The translations under genes were made by a program, and so were the position numbers. Positions 41,167 to 53,757 of a stretch of 64,000 nt of DNA are shown here, piece after piece (the stretch's first letter is position 1; every line of letters starts with the position of its first letter). Where the stretch lies: the NCBI GenBank assembly GCA_008828725.1, contig MEHQ01000602.1, positions 290,917-354,916 of the forward strand, read 5' to 3'. The stretch is from Saccharina japonica (lineage: Eukaryota > Sar > Phaeophyceae > Laminariales > Laminariaceae). The notes beneath the pieces were generated by a model that made no database searches, had not been told where the DNA came from, and saw only the letters and a program-made list of their open reading frames with translations.

Positions 41167-41885
41167 ATTGTTTTTATACAACATTTTTAGTAGTGTATGT
41201 ATTGTACCTAAGGTCACATGGCTCGTCGGGTCGGTCCTACGTCTTTTTTTTTCTAGTTCAGTTTCGAGAGGAGGGAGTAGCGAGCGGGCTCATGTGAGGA
41301 ACTTCATAAAAATCCCTGCCCACCCCATATACCTGGTATACCCTAGCCCATGGGATCCAACTCAGCATCGGGCTTACTTAGCTCACATTTTTTTATCAAC
41401 GTCGGCGGTTGTTGGGCGATGGTGTACGTATAGAGCTCCTAAAGTGAGCAGCCTGAAAAAACAATAGGTGCTACGTATCATATACCCCTATACATCGCAG
41501 CCCGGGTCTTAGGAAGCCCCAACCAATGTCGTCCGATATGTGGTGTACAATGCCGTTTTGGTTCAGGCAAACGCCGCAGCAGTCGATGCGCTTGATGCTT
41601 CAAAACTGTACATACGAGTAGCAAAGTTCGAACGAAAAAACGAAACACTGAACTATCGGAAAAATATTTTTTTCGGCGATTTTTTCGTTCGTCGTTCGAT
41701 CCCAAAAACATGATGGGGTGCAGTTTTAAAGGGGGGTAACCAACCCTTTGTAGTACTGCACTGCACAACAACGCATTTTTTACTCTAAATCCAAGTAAAT
41801 TGGGCCCAAAATGGAATTGCGGTCCTATCGGGGTTAACGTAGCATCTACTGTATACCTCACGGCCATTGTTATATTCCGCCCCCT
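41167..41885. other. Sequence between the two duplication copies
   Basis: Begins with the right half of an M1-type MITE ('gtgtatgtattgtacctaagg' to 'ggtgctacgtatcatatacc', about 41479). Beyond it is a stretch of unknown nature. A plus-strand frame at 41500-41640 (NVVRYVVYNAVLVQANAAAV) looks somewhat coding but is unidentified. Confidence 0.4.
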
Positions 41886-42008
41886 TGGGTGCTAGCAACG
41901 TCTGCCTGGTCGGGGAAAACCCGACATGCTCCGTCCCGGCATTGTAGGGATGCGAGGGTCTATGGTCATACGACTACGGCCATGCCTGAAAATGAAGTAC
42001 ACCCCCCC
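41886..42008 (+). mobile_element. Element C1, truncated copy
   Basis: Plus-strand orientation: 'gcaacgtctgcctggtcgg', 'ctccgtcccggcattgtagg', 'tatggtcatacgactacggcc', 'atgaagtac' and a C10 tail at 42001-42010. Confidence 0.82.
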
Positions 42009-42009
42009 C

Positions 42010-42205
42010 CAGAGGCGGCGAAACAGGAAGGGGATAAAATTAGCAAAACAGTTGTATGCCATATATGGAAACAACGTAATGAGCGCCCAACTGTCAGAGG
42101 TGTCTCTACTAGGAGTAGGAACGGTGCTCCGTCTCGAAAGGGGTGCGTGGTCAATGGTCAAATGACTAAGGTAAGCAACAAATGAGTACGCCCCCCCCCC
42201 CCCCC
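42010..42205 (+). mobile_element. LINE 3' end with poly(C) tail
   Basis: Starts 'aggcggcgaaacaggaagggg' and reads WKQRNERPTVRGVSTRSRNG, then KGCVVNGQMTKVSNK, stop, 'gtacg' and C15. Clearly diverged from 23590-23782 (about one difference per ten bases by eye), so it is an independent copy and not part of the large duplication. It abuts the C1 tail on its left. Confidence 0.8.
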
Positions 42206-42227
42206 GCTTCTCCACCTCTCCCCTTCC

Positions 42228-42772
42228 CCCCCGTCATATAAATATATGATATATGTATAGGTTGGGTTTGGCGTCGGTTGGCAACGACGCTGTAAAACAC
42301 GCCACTCGCTGCGTGGAGCTAGACAACCAGGGTGCCGTTTTTTTTTTTGTTATTTTTGTTTTGGCGGTCACCAAAGCATGGCGTCGAGTAGATCATTTGT
42401 GCGGGGTGGAGAATCTTTTGTTCCGCACAAGGGGAATGGTCGTATCACGTAGTGTTAATATGGTAAGGCGTCGCGAGGCAGTTACATAGTAAAACCCATT
42501 GCTGTCTCCGGAAGTAGCCACACAGAAATTAAATTAACTCATTGAAGCTGTCGTCCATATACAAGTCCGCCTCAGAGGCGGTTCTTAGCAGGATGCAGCT
42601 CACCCTCCATGCGACTCGCCCAATACCTCACGGCGTTTCGCGCTTGTGCAAGCAATGTCTGCCTGGTTGGTGAAACCCACAACGCGCTCCGTCCCGGCAT
42701 TGTAGGGATGCGAGGGTCTATGGTCATATGACTACGGCCGTGCACAACATGAGTACACCCCCCCCCCCCCCC
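42228..42772 (+). mobile_element. Element C1, full-length insertion with 22-23 bp target duplication
   Basis: 545 bp, from the AT-rich leader 'gtcatataaatatatgatat' through 'ggtttggcgtcggttggc' to 'gagtacac' and a C14 tail. The target sequence GCTTCTCCACCTCTCCCCTTCC at 42206-42227 recurs with one added T at 42773-42795. Copy A shows the unoccupied site ('tccacctctccccttcacggc' after 23782). Long duplications and a 3' homopolymer tail indicate target-primed reverse transcription. Confidence 0.85.
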
Positions 42773-45359
42773 GCTTCTCCACCTCTTCCCCTTCCACGGC
42801 TCGCGCCATGTTTTTTTGTCGCCCGATCGCTCGATCGACCCCTACGCAGGATTTTCCACTCGATGGCTGCGCCGATCGTCCCGTCCGGGCCGTTGGGGGA
42901 GGCGGGGGGGGGCACGTGGCCTCGTCTGTCCGGTCCGGGCGAGACAGAGGTGGAGGCGGAGCTGGGGGTGGAGTTAGGGGTTGGGTTAGGGGTGGGGCTG
43001 GGGGCGAAGGATGGGGCGGGGTTGGGGGCGGGGGGGGTCGCGCGTGATGCTGGTGGGCTAGAGGCGCGAGGCACCCACAGAGTCTAGCTCACTCCCCCCG
43101 GCTAGGTGCTACCGCCGCCTGTGGGTTTCCGTTTTAATACTGCTGTTTTCACTCGCCCCCCCCTGGGTGGCCATAGGTGGTATATGATTCTGCGTGTGGT
43201 TATGTTGCTGTTTGTGGTGGCGGCTCGGTGTGCTGTTGTTGTTGTTGTTGTTGTTGTGCGACTTGGGCTGTCAGTTGTTGCTAACCTGTGCTGTTGCATG
43301 CGGTTGCTGCCGTCGCTGCCGCTTCTTGCTGCACATATATAGGAATTGGCTTACGTACGCCTTGGCTGCAGTTGATATACAGCGTCGGTAGCGTTAAATT
43401 CCAGTAGGTGTGGTGACCACTTTTTTGGGAGGCGTGGTGCCGTTCGACAGAAAACGGTATACCGGGGAGGTATATTGGGAGTCGGTGAACCTTCAAGGTT
43501 TGTATGTTGCGCCTTGAGCTCAGGGTATTTTCCCTCTATAGATTTTTTTTTTTAAACGACAGCTGTGAGATCGAGAATTTCGTCGAAACTCACCTCTGTG
43601 AGCTGGGTGGGATACTTCGATATTTCCCTCTATATATACCGTCAACTGGCGTAAACATCACCAGAATACCGTTTTATGGCTTATTTTGCGTCTGGTGGAC
43701 ACATTCGGACTTTCCGCCACACAGGACCCCAATAAATTGCAAAATACTATACCACTCCGTCCCGAAATATAAGCACCGTTTGGATAAGAAAATAATATTC
43801 ATATCGTGCATATTTTTAGGGACAAAGCGGCATATTGTAGCGCGCGTAATAGACCATGGGATTGTTCACCCGGTTAACCGTTAACCGGACGGACCCCTTT
43901 TAAGGGATATGAGGGACATAAGGCAGCACAAATGAGGCGGTCCGAAATGGCCTCAAGACCTGATAATTGCGCTCACATGATGGAATGAATAAAGGCGGCC
44001 GCCCGATACAAGGCGGTCAAAATCTCGGTGCACTTTAAAATACCGCCTTGTATAGGCCCCACTACTGCTGTGTATCCCGTTTGGGGACCATATGAGGGGT
44101 ACAAGGGATAGCGACCAATACAAGGATCGTAACTTAAGACGCGTGCTACGATAGAGGTACATGATATACCTTTTTTTGGCTGAAACGTTTTCTGAACGAG
44201 GGTGTTCCTTAACCCCAAATCGTTCGGAATTTCGTCCTTGTGTTCGTAACTTTTTTCGTTTTATACTGAGGCCATGGGATTGTTCATCGGGTACATATTT
44301 TGTTTCCCTTCAAAATCAGTTTTTGGGTGAGGTGTACAGCAGTAGAGCTTCTCAAGTGACAACTCTCAGAAAAAGCAGGGTGCACCTTCACCGTGGCAGT
44401 CGTCTTTGGTGCTATCAACCGTATACGAGCAGGGCGTGAGTACCCACGGACGGGCAGGACGGGCAGGACCATTGTTGCGCCCCGTGTGCCGTACGCCTCC
44501 TTGCATTGTTGTGACTCGGACGCCAGTTTGTATCACCCCCCTAGACGCATGCTACGGTACATAGAGATTCACCCCTTTTTTTCTGAGGTTTGTGTGTTTT
44601 TCACTTGATTATAGTATAGGAGCCCTACTGTATATGTCTCACCCAAACAATGGTTCAAGAAAAACAGCACACCGAACCCATTCATAACTAAAAAAAAATG
44701 TCCCGCACTACTTCCAAGTAGTTTGTCCCCAAATTCGTGGGACCAGTTCTTAAGGGGTAAATATCCCGATGAGGCAATTCCATAGCCTCGGTCTGTAACG
44801 AAAATCAGTTGTAAAAACACGCGATGCTGGGTGGTTGCTCAGTTTCAGCAGCCCCACACAACTCTCAGTCAGACAATTATTTACGCAGCCGAAATGCGCC
44901 ACCTCTACATCGTAAGCAAGCGTCCCAATCACGCAGTGGACGCCTGGTACGACAGAGATGCACCCTGTTTTTTCTGCCTTCTGAGGGTGGTCCCTTAAGG
45001 AGCGCTCTATACCCCACCCAAAAACCCGATTTTGGAAGGAAACCAGAAGAGCTACTTTATGAATGCTCCCATAGCCTAACGATACATTGTAACAGCAAAA
45101 AACGTTTCAGCCCAAAAATGGAATTCGTTCGATCTCGGGTTAAAGGGGGGCCCTTCAATCAGAAACGTTTTCAGCCGAAAAAGACTACCTCTGTTATCGT
45201 AGCACGCGTGAGTGAGTGGCCGTTGCTGCAAAATCGTCTCTTTTGGGGTGCTACGTTCGTACCCCTACCGCATCACGAGTCCAAACTGGGGCGTTATCGG
45301 GTTGTACGTGCGTACGAGTACGGGAGGACCTCGGTCAAACTGGAAATTGGAATCTGAGA

Positions 45360-46090
45360 ACATTCTACATACTGTAGATCGGACAGATCACGATCTACTG
45401 TAGATCCTCTAGATCTACAAATCGGACAGATCACGGTCTAGATAATATAGATCTACACACCGGACAGATCACGATCTTCGGTAGATCCTCTTAATCTACA
45501 CATCGAACAGATCACGATCTAGATCCTCTAGATCTACAAATCGGACAGATCACGATCTAGATCATCTAGATACACGTCGGACAGATCACGATTTAGATCA
45601 TCTAGATACACACATGGGATAGATCACGATCTATCTAGATACACACATGGGATAGATCACGATCTACTGTAGGCCATCTACATCCACACAGCGGACAGAC
45701 CGCGATCCAGGTCATCTAGATACACATGTTGGACAAATCACGATCTAGATCATCGGACGCATGCTACGATAGAGGTGCGCCATGTTTTTTCTGGAGCTCC
45801 CTACTTGAAGAGCTGTACACCTCACCTCAAACTGATTTTGGAGAAAAGCAAAAGTGCCATCCGATTGAAAATCCCATGGCCGAAGCAAACAAGGGACAAT
45901 ATTGCAACAAAATTAATGATCAAAGTCCGCCGATTTTGGGTTAAGGAGCTCGACCATTCAGAAATCATTTAAGCCAAAAATTGCTATCTCTATCGTAGCA
46001 CGCGTCATCTAGATACACACATGGGATAGGTCACGATCTACATATAAGTCGTCTGCATCCACACAGCGGACAGACCACGATCTAGATTGT
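45360..46090. repeat. GATC-rich palindromic minisatellite, copy B
   Basis: As at 26390-27095 but with a duplicated 'acacacatgggatagatcac' unit (about 45605-45660) and one unit shortened. Confidence 0.88.
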
Positions 46091-46734
46091 CGTTGTTGTT
46101 ATTGTTGTTGTTGTGATACCCATGTCTCCGTCTCGCGAAAAAACAAACGCAAACATTTATCTTGGCGAAAAAAAGCACGCACCCCTTTCATATTTCTTCA
46201 TGAAACACGCCTTCTCCACACATACAACACCGTTCCCCCACCTTACCACCACCACCACCACCACCATAGTATTGCATGTCAAAATGGCAACAGCACCCCC
46301 CGCGCGCGCGCGCCCCGTGTCCCGTCCCACCCCCCCTAGCAGTATATCCCCCCTATACCACCACCGCTGACATCTGCGCGTCAAAATAGTAGGACCCCTC
46401 GTCCCCCCCCGCCCCCCCCTTCCCCCACCACAAATGCGTCAAAATTGGAGCACAACCCGCCCCCATGCCCATGCTGACAAAGCACCCCCGGAACCCAACA
46501 CCACCACCACCACCACCGACATTCTGGGGCGTAAAAATCGGACCAACCTCGTCCCCCTCCCCCCTCGGGCGCACCCAGCAGAGCCTCCTCCCTACACCAC
46601 CACCACCGCCGCCGTCGATCGTCGATATATGCGCGTCAAAACAGGGACAGCACCCGGACCCCCCCGCCCCCCCCCCGTGCCCAAAGTCTGCGCCTACAGC
46701 TACAGCCACCTAGCGGATCATACCCATCTCGGTG

Positions 46735-47030
46735 CTCCGTCTTGAAAGGGATGCGTGGTCAATGGTCAAATGACTAAAGCGATCAGAAAATGAGTACGCC
46801 CCCCCCCCCGTCTCGAAAGGGATGCGTGGTCAATGGTGAAGTGACAAAATCGAGCAACACATGAGGACGCCCCCCTCCCCCCCGCCCCCGATGGTGGAAT
46901 GAGGGCCCAGATGTTGGAGTTGTCGCTATCAGGAGTAGGAACGGTGCTCCATCTCGAAAGGGATGCGTGGTCGATGGTCAAGTGACTAAGGCAAGCAACA
47001 AAAATGAGTACGCCACCCTCCCTCCTCGAA
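46735..47030 (+). mobile_element. Three LINE 3' ends in tandem, copy B
   Basis: Duplicate of 27735-28040, with C-tract lengths nearly unchanged. Confidence 0.72.
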
Positions 47031-47090
47031 CCCGTATTTGCGGAGTGTCCTTCCACTTACCCTACCACAAAGGTTTCTGTGTCAAAATAG

Positions 47091-47128
<38 letters not shown>

Positions 47129-48196
47129 ACTCTGGACACGCGCTACGGTGGAGGTGAACCGTTTTTTTGTGAGGGTCCTCACATGAGGAGCCCTATACTA
47201 ATAGTAAGTAAAAAATGCTTCGTAAGGAAAAACACTAAACGTGCAACCCGATGAGCAACCAATCTCCTGGCCTAGGTACACGCAAAATCGTATTGCAAAA
47301 AATAATGAAAGGATGATATTTTTCGACGATTTTGGGTTAAGGAGCGCACCGTTATTCAGAACATATTTCAGCCGAAAAAGTGCTACACCCCCTATTGTAG
47401 CACGTCCACGATGGCCAGATCTATCACACCAAACCGACCGGTAGCGATTTTGCCATCCACCACCAACACCACCAACAAACAGCTGCCAAATCACCAGTTT
47501 GTTGCGAAAAAATTGGAGGAAATTGTAGTGGGCTTACAGTAGTCGTAGCCAATCTACTTTCCCGGCAAAACAATAAAATTATCCCAGCTTTTTATCAAGA
47601 CAACAAAAAGTGGCGATTTTCCGATGGACACGTACTTGCTGCGTATTGGTACCGCACCAAAAAAATAAATAGCTTTTCTTCAAAACAAAAACCATGCACG
47701 CAGATCTACGCTCTTTCCAGGTGGAGAGATTCCTGGTCTGTATGATCTACAGGTAGATCATGATCTACAGGTAGATCATCACGTTGCTGCGTGATCTAGC
47801 ACATGCTTCCTATTAATAGGTTCGATCTGTACGACACAGATCCCGCACGACAACCTCCTAACGGCAAGTTAGGACCCAGATGATCTAGATGATGATCAAA
47901 ATCGTCACGTTGCAGGACCAAAGCCGAAAAAATCTTCATGATCTAGCACACGCGTCCGGGGATGGATCAGTGCAACCCAGATCCCGCGCAACACATCCTA
48001 TCGGCAGGTTAGGACCCAGATGATCAAAATCACGATCTAGATCTAGATCATGATCTAGGTCGGGATCAAGATCCTATCTAGATCAAGATCAAGGTCATGA
48101 TCTTGATCATGATCTGTCCGATGGGTGAACTGCATTACAACGCTCCCTACCTACCTAGCCCCGCAGCCCCCCCCTCCCCCGCCGCCCCCCCGCCGC

Positions 48197-48397
48197 CACG
48201 TGTCTCCAGGGCTACCGAGAGGACGTTTGCGCTCGAATCGGCTGTGAGTTGCTGCCGACGCTAACAGCATTGTCAACGCCCCTTAACTTCGATGGTTGCC
48301 GACCGCGGTTGGCCTTCCCCCCGTCATCGTGATGCACTCGGCCTGTGTGATTGATAGATAGCCGACATGTGCAAAGCGAGTCGGGGGGGAGGGGGGG
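48197..48397. other. Copy-B-specific segment
   Basis: About 200 bp ('acgtgtctccagggctaccg' onward) replacing the 930 bp that copy A has at 29205-30138. No feature recognised. The two copies differ here by replacement, not simple insertion. Confidence 0.55.
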
Positions 48398-48547
48398 GGG
48401 GGTTACTCGTTTGTTGCTTGCCTTAGTCATTTGACCATTGACCACGCATCCCTTTCAAGACACACCAGGGAGGGGAAGGGCGTATTCATTTGTTATTTGC
48501 CTTAGTCACTTACCCATTTTGACCACGCGTCAATGTCGAGACGGAGT

Positions 48548-48594
<47 letters not shown>

Positions 48595-48828
48595 AATCCT
48601 TTGCTGCTTGCCTTAGTCAGTTGACCATTCACCACGCATCCCTTTCGAGATGGAGCACCGTTTTTACTTCTACTACTAGCGACGCCTCCAACCTTTGGGC
48701 GCTCATTACGTTGTCTCCATGCATCACAATATTTTTTGTGTTGCTTACGTATTCTATCCCCTTCCTGTTTCGCCTTTTTTCGTGACCACCATCCATCTCC
48801 TAGGATAGTGATCGCGAACGGGGGGGGG
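48398..48828 (-). mobile_element. Array of LINE 3' ends with poly(C) tails, copy B
   Basis: Same organisation as 30139-30590, including a G45 run at 48549-48593 (G42 in copy A). The first unit has lost about 30 bp relative to copy A and meets a different left flank. Confidence 0.75.
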
Positions 48829-48965
48829 GCGTACTCATGACATGCATGGCCGTAGTCGTATTACCATAGACCCTCACATCCCTGTAATACAATGCCGGGA
48901 CGCACAACGTCGGGCTTTCACCGACCAGGCAGACATTGCTTGCACCAGGCGCGGAGCGCCGTGGC
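48829..48965 (-). mobile_element. Element C1, truncated copy, copy B
   Basis: Duplicate of 30590-30740. Confidence 0.75.
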
Positions 48966-49139
48966 GTGTCCAAATTTCTGAGGTTATGATAATCACTTGA
49001 TTATAGTACATGATATCTGAGTCTCACCCCAAAGACTGGCTTTGACAAGACAAAATTACACTTAACCTGATGAGTAGGTCTGTAAACGAATAATATAGGG
49101 GAAAACCCAACGGTGCTAGGTAGTTCTTCAGTTGAGGAG

Positions 49140-49535
49140 TATACTAATAGTCAGTAATAGTCAGTAATAGTCAGTAATAGTCAGTAACAGTCAGTACTAG
49201 CCAGTAAATAGCCAGTCATAGTCGGTAACAGTCAGTAGTCAGCAGTAGTAGGTAATAGTCGGTAATAGTCAGCAATAGTCATAAACAGCCAGTCATGTCA
49301 GTAATAGTCGGTAATAGTAGGTGATAGTCGGTAATGGGCAGTAATTGCCAGTAATAGTCAGTCATCGTCAGTCATAATCGGTAAAAGTCAGCAATAGTCA
49401 GCAGAAGTCGGTAATAGTCTGTGAAAGTCGGTAATAGTCTGTAATAGTCAGCAATAGCCAGTAATAGTCAGTCACCGTCAGTCATAGTCAGTAACAGTCA
49501 GTAATAGTCAGCAATAGTCAGTAAAAGTCAGGCAT
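49140..49535. repeat. (AGTCAGTAAT)n minisatellite, copy B
   Basis: As at 30905-31295, with one extra 'aatagtcagt' unit near the start. Confidence 0.9.
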
Positions 49536-49589
49536 AAATATTTTGGACAAAACAACGCTACGAGTACCCCTATCGCATATAGAACGCGT

Positions 49590-51077
49590 CTAATCCCGTA
49601 CCCTACCTCGCGCCGTCGGAGGCAGGCCCCTGAGGGTCTCCGCCAGGCGAGCCGCCTGGTCGGTCTGCCCAGCCTTCTCGCAGGCCTTGATCGCCGCAAG
49701 GTAACAAATTTCGTGGGGTCCGACCCCCAACCCTTCCATCTCTCCTATGAAACCCACGGCTTTTTCCCACTGCCCGACGCTGCCGCAGGCCAAGATGACC
49801 GCCTGGAGGGGATGGAGAGAGAAAGAGTCGGAGATGGAAATTGATCATTAAAAATATAGTTATGGTTGAGATTATGGCTATACAGTATACGATCAAAATA
49901 TTAAGCTGGTGATGCGGGGGTGGCACACTGACGAGGAACGGTCCTATGGTTGCACAATTATTTTCATCAGCGCCTAAGTAGGCCATGAGATTTTTCATCG
50001 CGCTAAGCCTGCATTTTTCACTCATATATATTCAGTTTTTGGGGTGAGATACGTACGTACGGGGTTTCTTCAAAAAGTGGGGGAAGCCTCGGAAAGTTTA
50101 GATGCTACCACTCTGTCCCGAAATATAAGAACCATTTGTACTTAATATTTATATACAAACGGTGTTTATATTTAAAGACAGAGTGAAAAAAAAACCCGAT
50201 GTATATCGCACGAAACAAGCACAAACAAAAAATAAAAAATAAAAAGTATCAATTACAACTGCACCGTTCCTGGTAGGTGATCGCGTCCGGGTCGACGCCA
50301 ACCGCCGCCATCTCTCTCAACAGCGTCACCGCCTGCTCCCACTGCTGCGCCTTTCCGCAAGCCGTGATGGCTTTCATAAACAGCGTGGAGGGGGGGGGGT
50401 CGAGCGGCGTAGGCGGCAGGAGGAAGAGGGGGGAGGGCAAGGGTGGCAGAGGAGAGTGTTAACAAAAAGGAGGTGTGATTGGTGCCGCCCCTTGTACGAC
50501 AAATAAATCCGACAAATTATCACAAATGCATCACAGATTGTGCGAGTTCGACCGAACTACAGCAGTCGATACTCAGCTTTTCCCCACAAGATTTTGCAAA
50601 AGTTTTAGCAACCATTCCCAAGCTTTTGCCAGAGCGTCGTAAAAGTGATATCTCGATCGATCGATCGATCGATCGGTCGCGCGTGTTTCACAACCTTTCC
50701 TTCCTTATGAAGGAAACCGCATTCATTTTTATTGTTTCCCCCCCCCCCGAAAACCGCGTATGGACTTGCGAACCATTCGTGTACTTGGACCGGCAACACG
50801 CATCCCCGATACACAGACCTAATGATGCCTTGATACACGCCCAAAAACACCTGTGTCCAGAAACATTTGCTTACCATTGGTGTAGCACACCACGTTCGGA
50901 GACAAGCCCACCGCCACCATCTCCGAGAGCAGCGACAGCGCCCGCTCCCACTGCTCCGCCCTCGCGCACGCCGCGATCGCGGCGGAGTACGCCATCTCGT
51001 CCGGGGTAACGCCAACCGCCCTCATCTCCTGCAGGAGCTCCAGCCCTAGCTTCCACTCTCCATGCGCGCCGCACGCG

Positions 51078-51110
<33 letters not shown>

Positions 51111-53757
51111 CGACAGGAAGGGGATTCATCAGAGGAGGGTGGACAGACAGTAGAGGAGTCATGGCGTGATGAGATAAACGGAAAATGATTATGTCAGGAG
51201 CTATATAAGTGAGGAGGGGCAGAAGGAGGAGTCATGTACAAAGAGGAGCCATGGCGTCCGACCAACCTACCCCGCCCGTCCATCTCCCCGATCACCAACC
51301 CCCATCACAACCCGCCCACCCACCCACGCACCGACCTACCCACCCACCCACCCACCCAGCCCACCTAGCCCATGCTCTCCCTCTCCTATCCCTACCCACT
51401 CCTCAAGCGCTGTAGCTGACGACGTCCGCGGTCAAACCCTTCCGAGACATCTCCTTCAAAACGGCAACCGCCTCCTCCCACCGCCCGTTGCGGCCGTGCG
51501 CCGTGCAAACCGAGTTAAACCCGAACGCGTCCGGAGCCAACCCCGCAGCCGACATCTCCTCCAGGAGCTTCCCCGCCTGCGCGGCCTCCCCCGCGTTCCC
51601 GCAAGCGGCGATGGTGCCCCCGTAGCTGTACGCGTCGGGGGTCACCCCTACTCGGGACATCTCCCTCAAGAGGTCCACCGCCTTTCGCCACTCCCGAGCC
51701 CTCCCGCAGGCCGAGATGGCAGCGTTGTAGCTGGCGACGTCGGGGGTAAGCCCGAGCCTCTGCATCTCCGCGAGGAGAGACACGGCCTCCTCCCACCGCC
51801 GAGCCTTGTTGCACGCGGAGATGGCCATGTTGTAGGCGGGGACGTCGGGGGGGATCCCCGCTGCGGTGCGCTCTTTCAGGATCTCCAAAGCTTTTCCCCA
51901 CTGTCCGCACGCGCCGCAAGCCGCCCCGGCGGTCACGTAGCAGAAGCCGTCCGGGGTTACCCCCGCTGACGGCATCTCGTGCAGCAGGGCCACGGCCTGC
52001 TCCCACCGCCGAGCCCGCCCGCACGCCAGGAGTGCTTGCCCGTAGCTGAAGCAGTCAGGGGCGATTCCGGCGCCCTGCATCTCTCTGAGGAGCGCGATTG
52101 CTTTCTCCCACCCTCCACCTCCTCCTCCTGCTCCTCCTTCTCTGCCCTTGTCAGCGCTACTACCGCCGCTGTTGCTGACGCTGCTGCTGCTGCTGCTGCC
52201 AACGCCGTTGATAACGCCGTTGATACTGCTGCCGCTAACACCGCTGCTGCTACTGTTGCTGCTGTTAACGCTATTGCTGCTAACGCTGCTACTGCCATTG
52301 CTGCTGCTACCGCTGCTGCTGCTGCTACCGCCGCGACAGGCGGAGATAGCCACGTTGTAATTGTACACAGTCGGCTCAACGCCGTTCGCCTTCATCTCCT
52401 CAAGAAGGGACAAGGCAATACCCTCCTCCCCGCATTTACCGCAGGCGACGATAGCCGCACTGTAGCTGCGAGAGTTTGGGGCCACCCCCACGGTTGGCAT
52501 GTACCTCAAGAGGGACACCGCCTCCTCCCACCGGAGACCCCCCGCGCAGGCCGATATCGCGGTGTTGTAGCAGACGTCGTTGAGCTCTGCCCCCCAGCCT
52601 TGCGCCTCGTCAAGCAGGCGAAGGCACTCCGCCCACCGCCCCGCCCTCCTGCAGGCGTTCAGCGCCGTGGAGAGGCAGTAAACATCCGGGGCCACGCCCG
52701 CCTGTCGCATCTGGCGAAGGGTTTCCACAGCCTCTTCCCACCGGCTGAACCGTGCCAGGTGGCCGATGCAGGCGGCGTACATACGCGTTGTCATACCCGC
52801 CGCTTCGACCGCGATGCTTGAACCAGGGCTAACGCCTCCGCCACCGTCGCTACCGCTGGTAGGGGTGGTGGTGGTGGTAGCGATGTTGCTACTGCTGCTG
52901 CTGCTACTGCTGCCACCGCGGCTGGCGCCGTCTTGAGTGCGAGGAGGCCGCGACACAGCCGTTTCATCGTCGCCGTCGAGCTCGAGAAGCACCGCCTGCC
53001 ACGGTCGATACCTCGGCAGGCTCTTAATTGTTCTCACGAAAGCTCGAGATCGCTGCAAGGCGGCCACGGATATCCCCTCGGCCTCCGCCTGCCTCCTGTC
53101 GGCAAAGCTGTAGTACTTGCTACGTTCGACAGCATTGCTGCTGCTGCTGCTGCTGCTGCTATCGCTGCTGCCGCTTCTATCGCCGCTGCTGATGCTGCTG
53201 TTGCTGATGCTGCTATCGCTGCTGGCGCTGTTGTTGTTGTTGTTGCCGTTGTTGTTGATGCTCGTATCGCTCTCGTTGTTGCTATCAAAGTCGCTGCCGC
53301 TGCTGGCATTGCTTCTGTTGTCGATGCCATTGTTGCTGCTGCTATCGCTGTTGCTGTTGCTGATATCGCTGCTATTTCTGCTGCTGCTGCTACTGCTGCT
53401 GCTGGGGGCAGTAACTGCCCCTCGCGTGTCCGGAGACGAAGCCGAAGCGCCGTCTTCTAGAAGTCGACCGCAGATTCCCGCCGTCGTAAAGTTCCCTCGA
53501 GCCTCACTGGTAGGCGGTGCCAATGACTTTGACGCTGAGAGCCTCAGCGTCTCTACCGGTCGCTGCCTCCTGGTCGCCGCTCGACCAGGGTAGCTGTCGA
53601 CACGGCTTGAAGCAACCCCTCTCATAAATCCACAGCAGCTGCTCTCCAAGCCTACTCGGGTGGGGGCGGCACATCTTCCGGGCGTGTCTACGCACGGCCG
53701 CCAGCTGCGAGCTGCCTCGAGAGGGAAGGCAGAGCTGGGGGTCGAGACGAAAGCCAT
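49590..53757 (-). CDS. Multi-exon PPR protein, copy B, intron 1 splice sites lost
   Basis: Exon 1 is 53757-51403 (784 residues) and matches copy A except for shorter Ser/Asn runs and a few substitutions (for example R to Q in a motif near 51768). Where copy A has donor GCAG|GTGGGA, this copy lacks the donor and reads AGCGCT-TGA, so the frame stops right after VVSYSA. Exon 2 (about 51078-50875) has also lost its acceptor: copy A's 'cag|CCATCGTCG' is replaced by 'ccggcg' beside the C30 tract. Exons 3 (50370-50270, same GA donor) and 4 (49802-49590) remain. The product is probably a shorter PPR protein, or the copy is decaying. A sequencing or assembly error near the homopolymer could explain the acceptor but hardly the donor. 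Confidence 0.82.
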
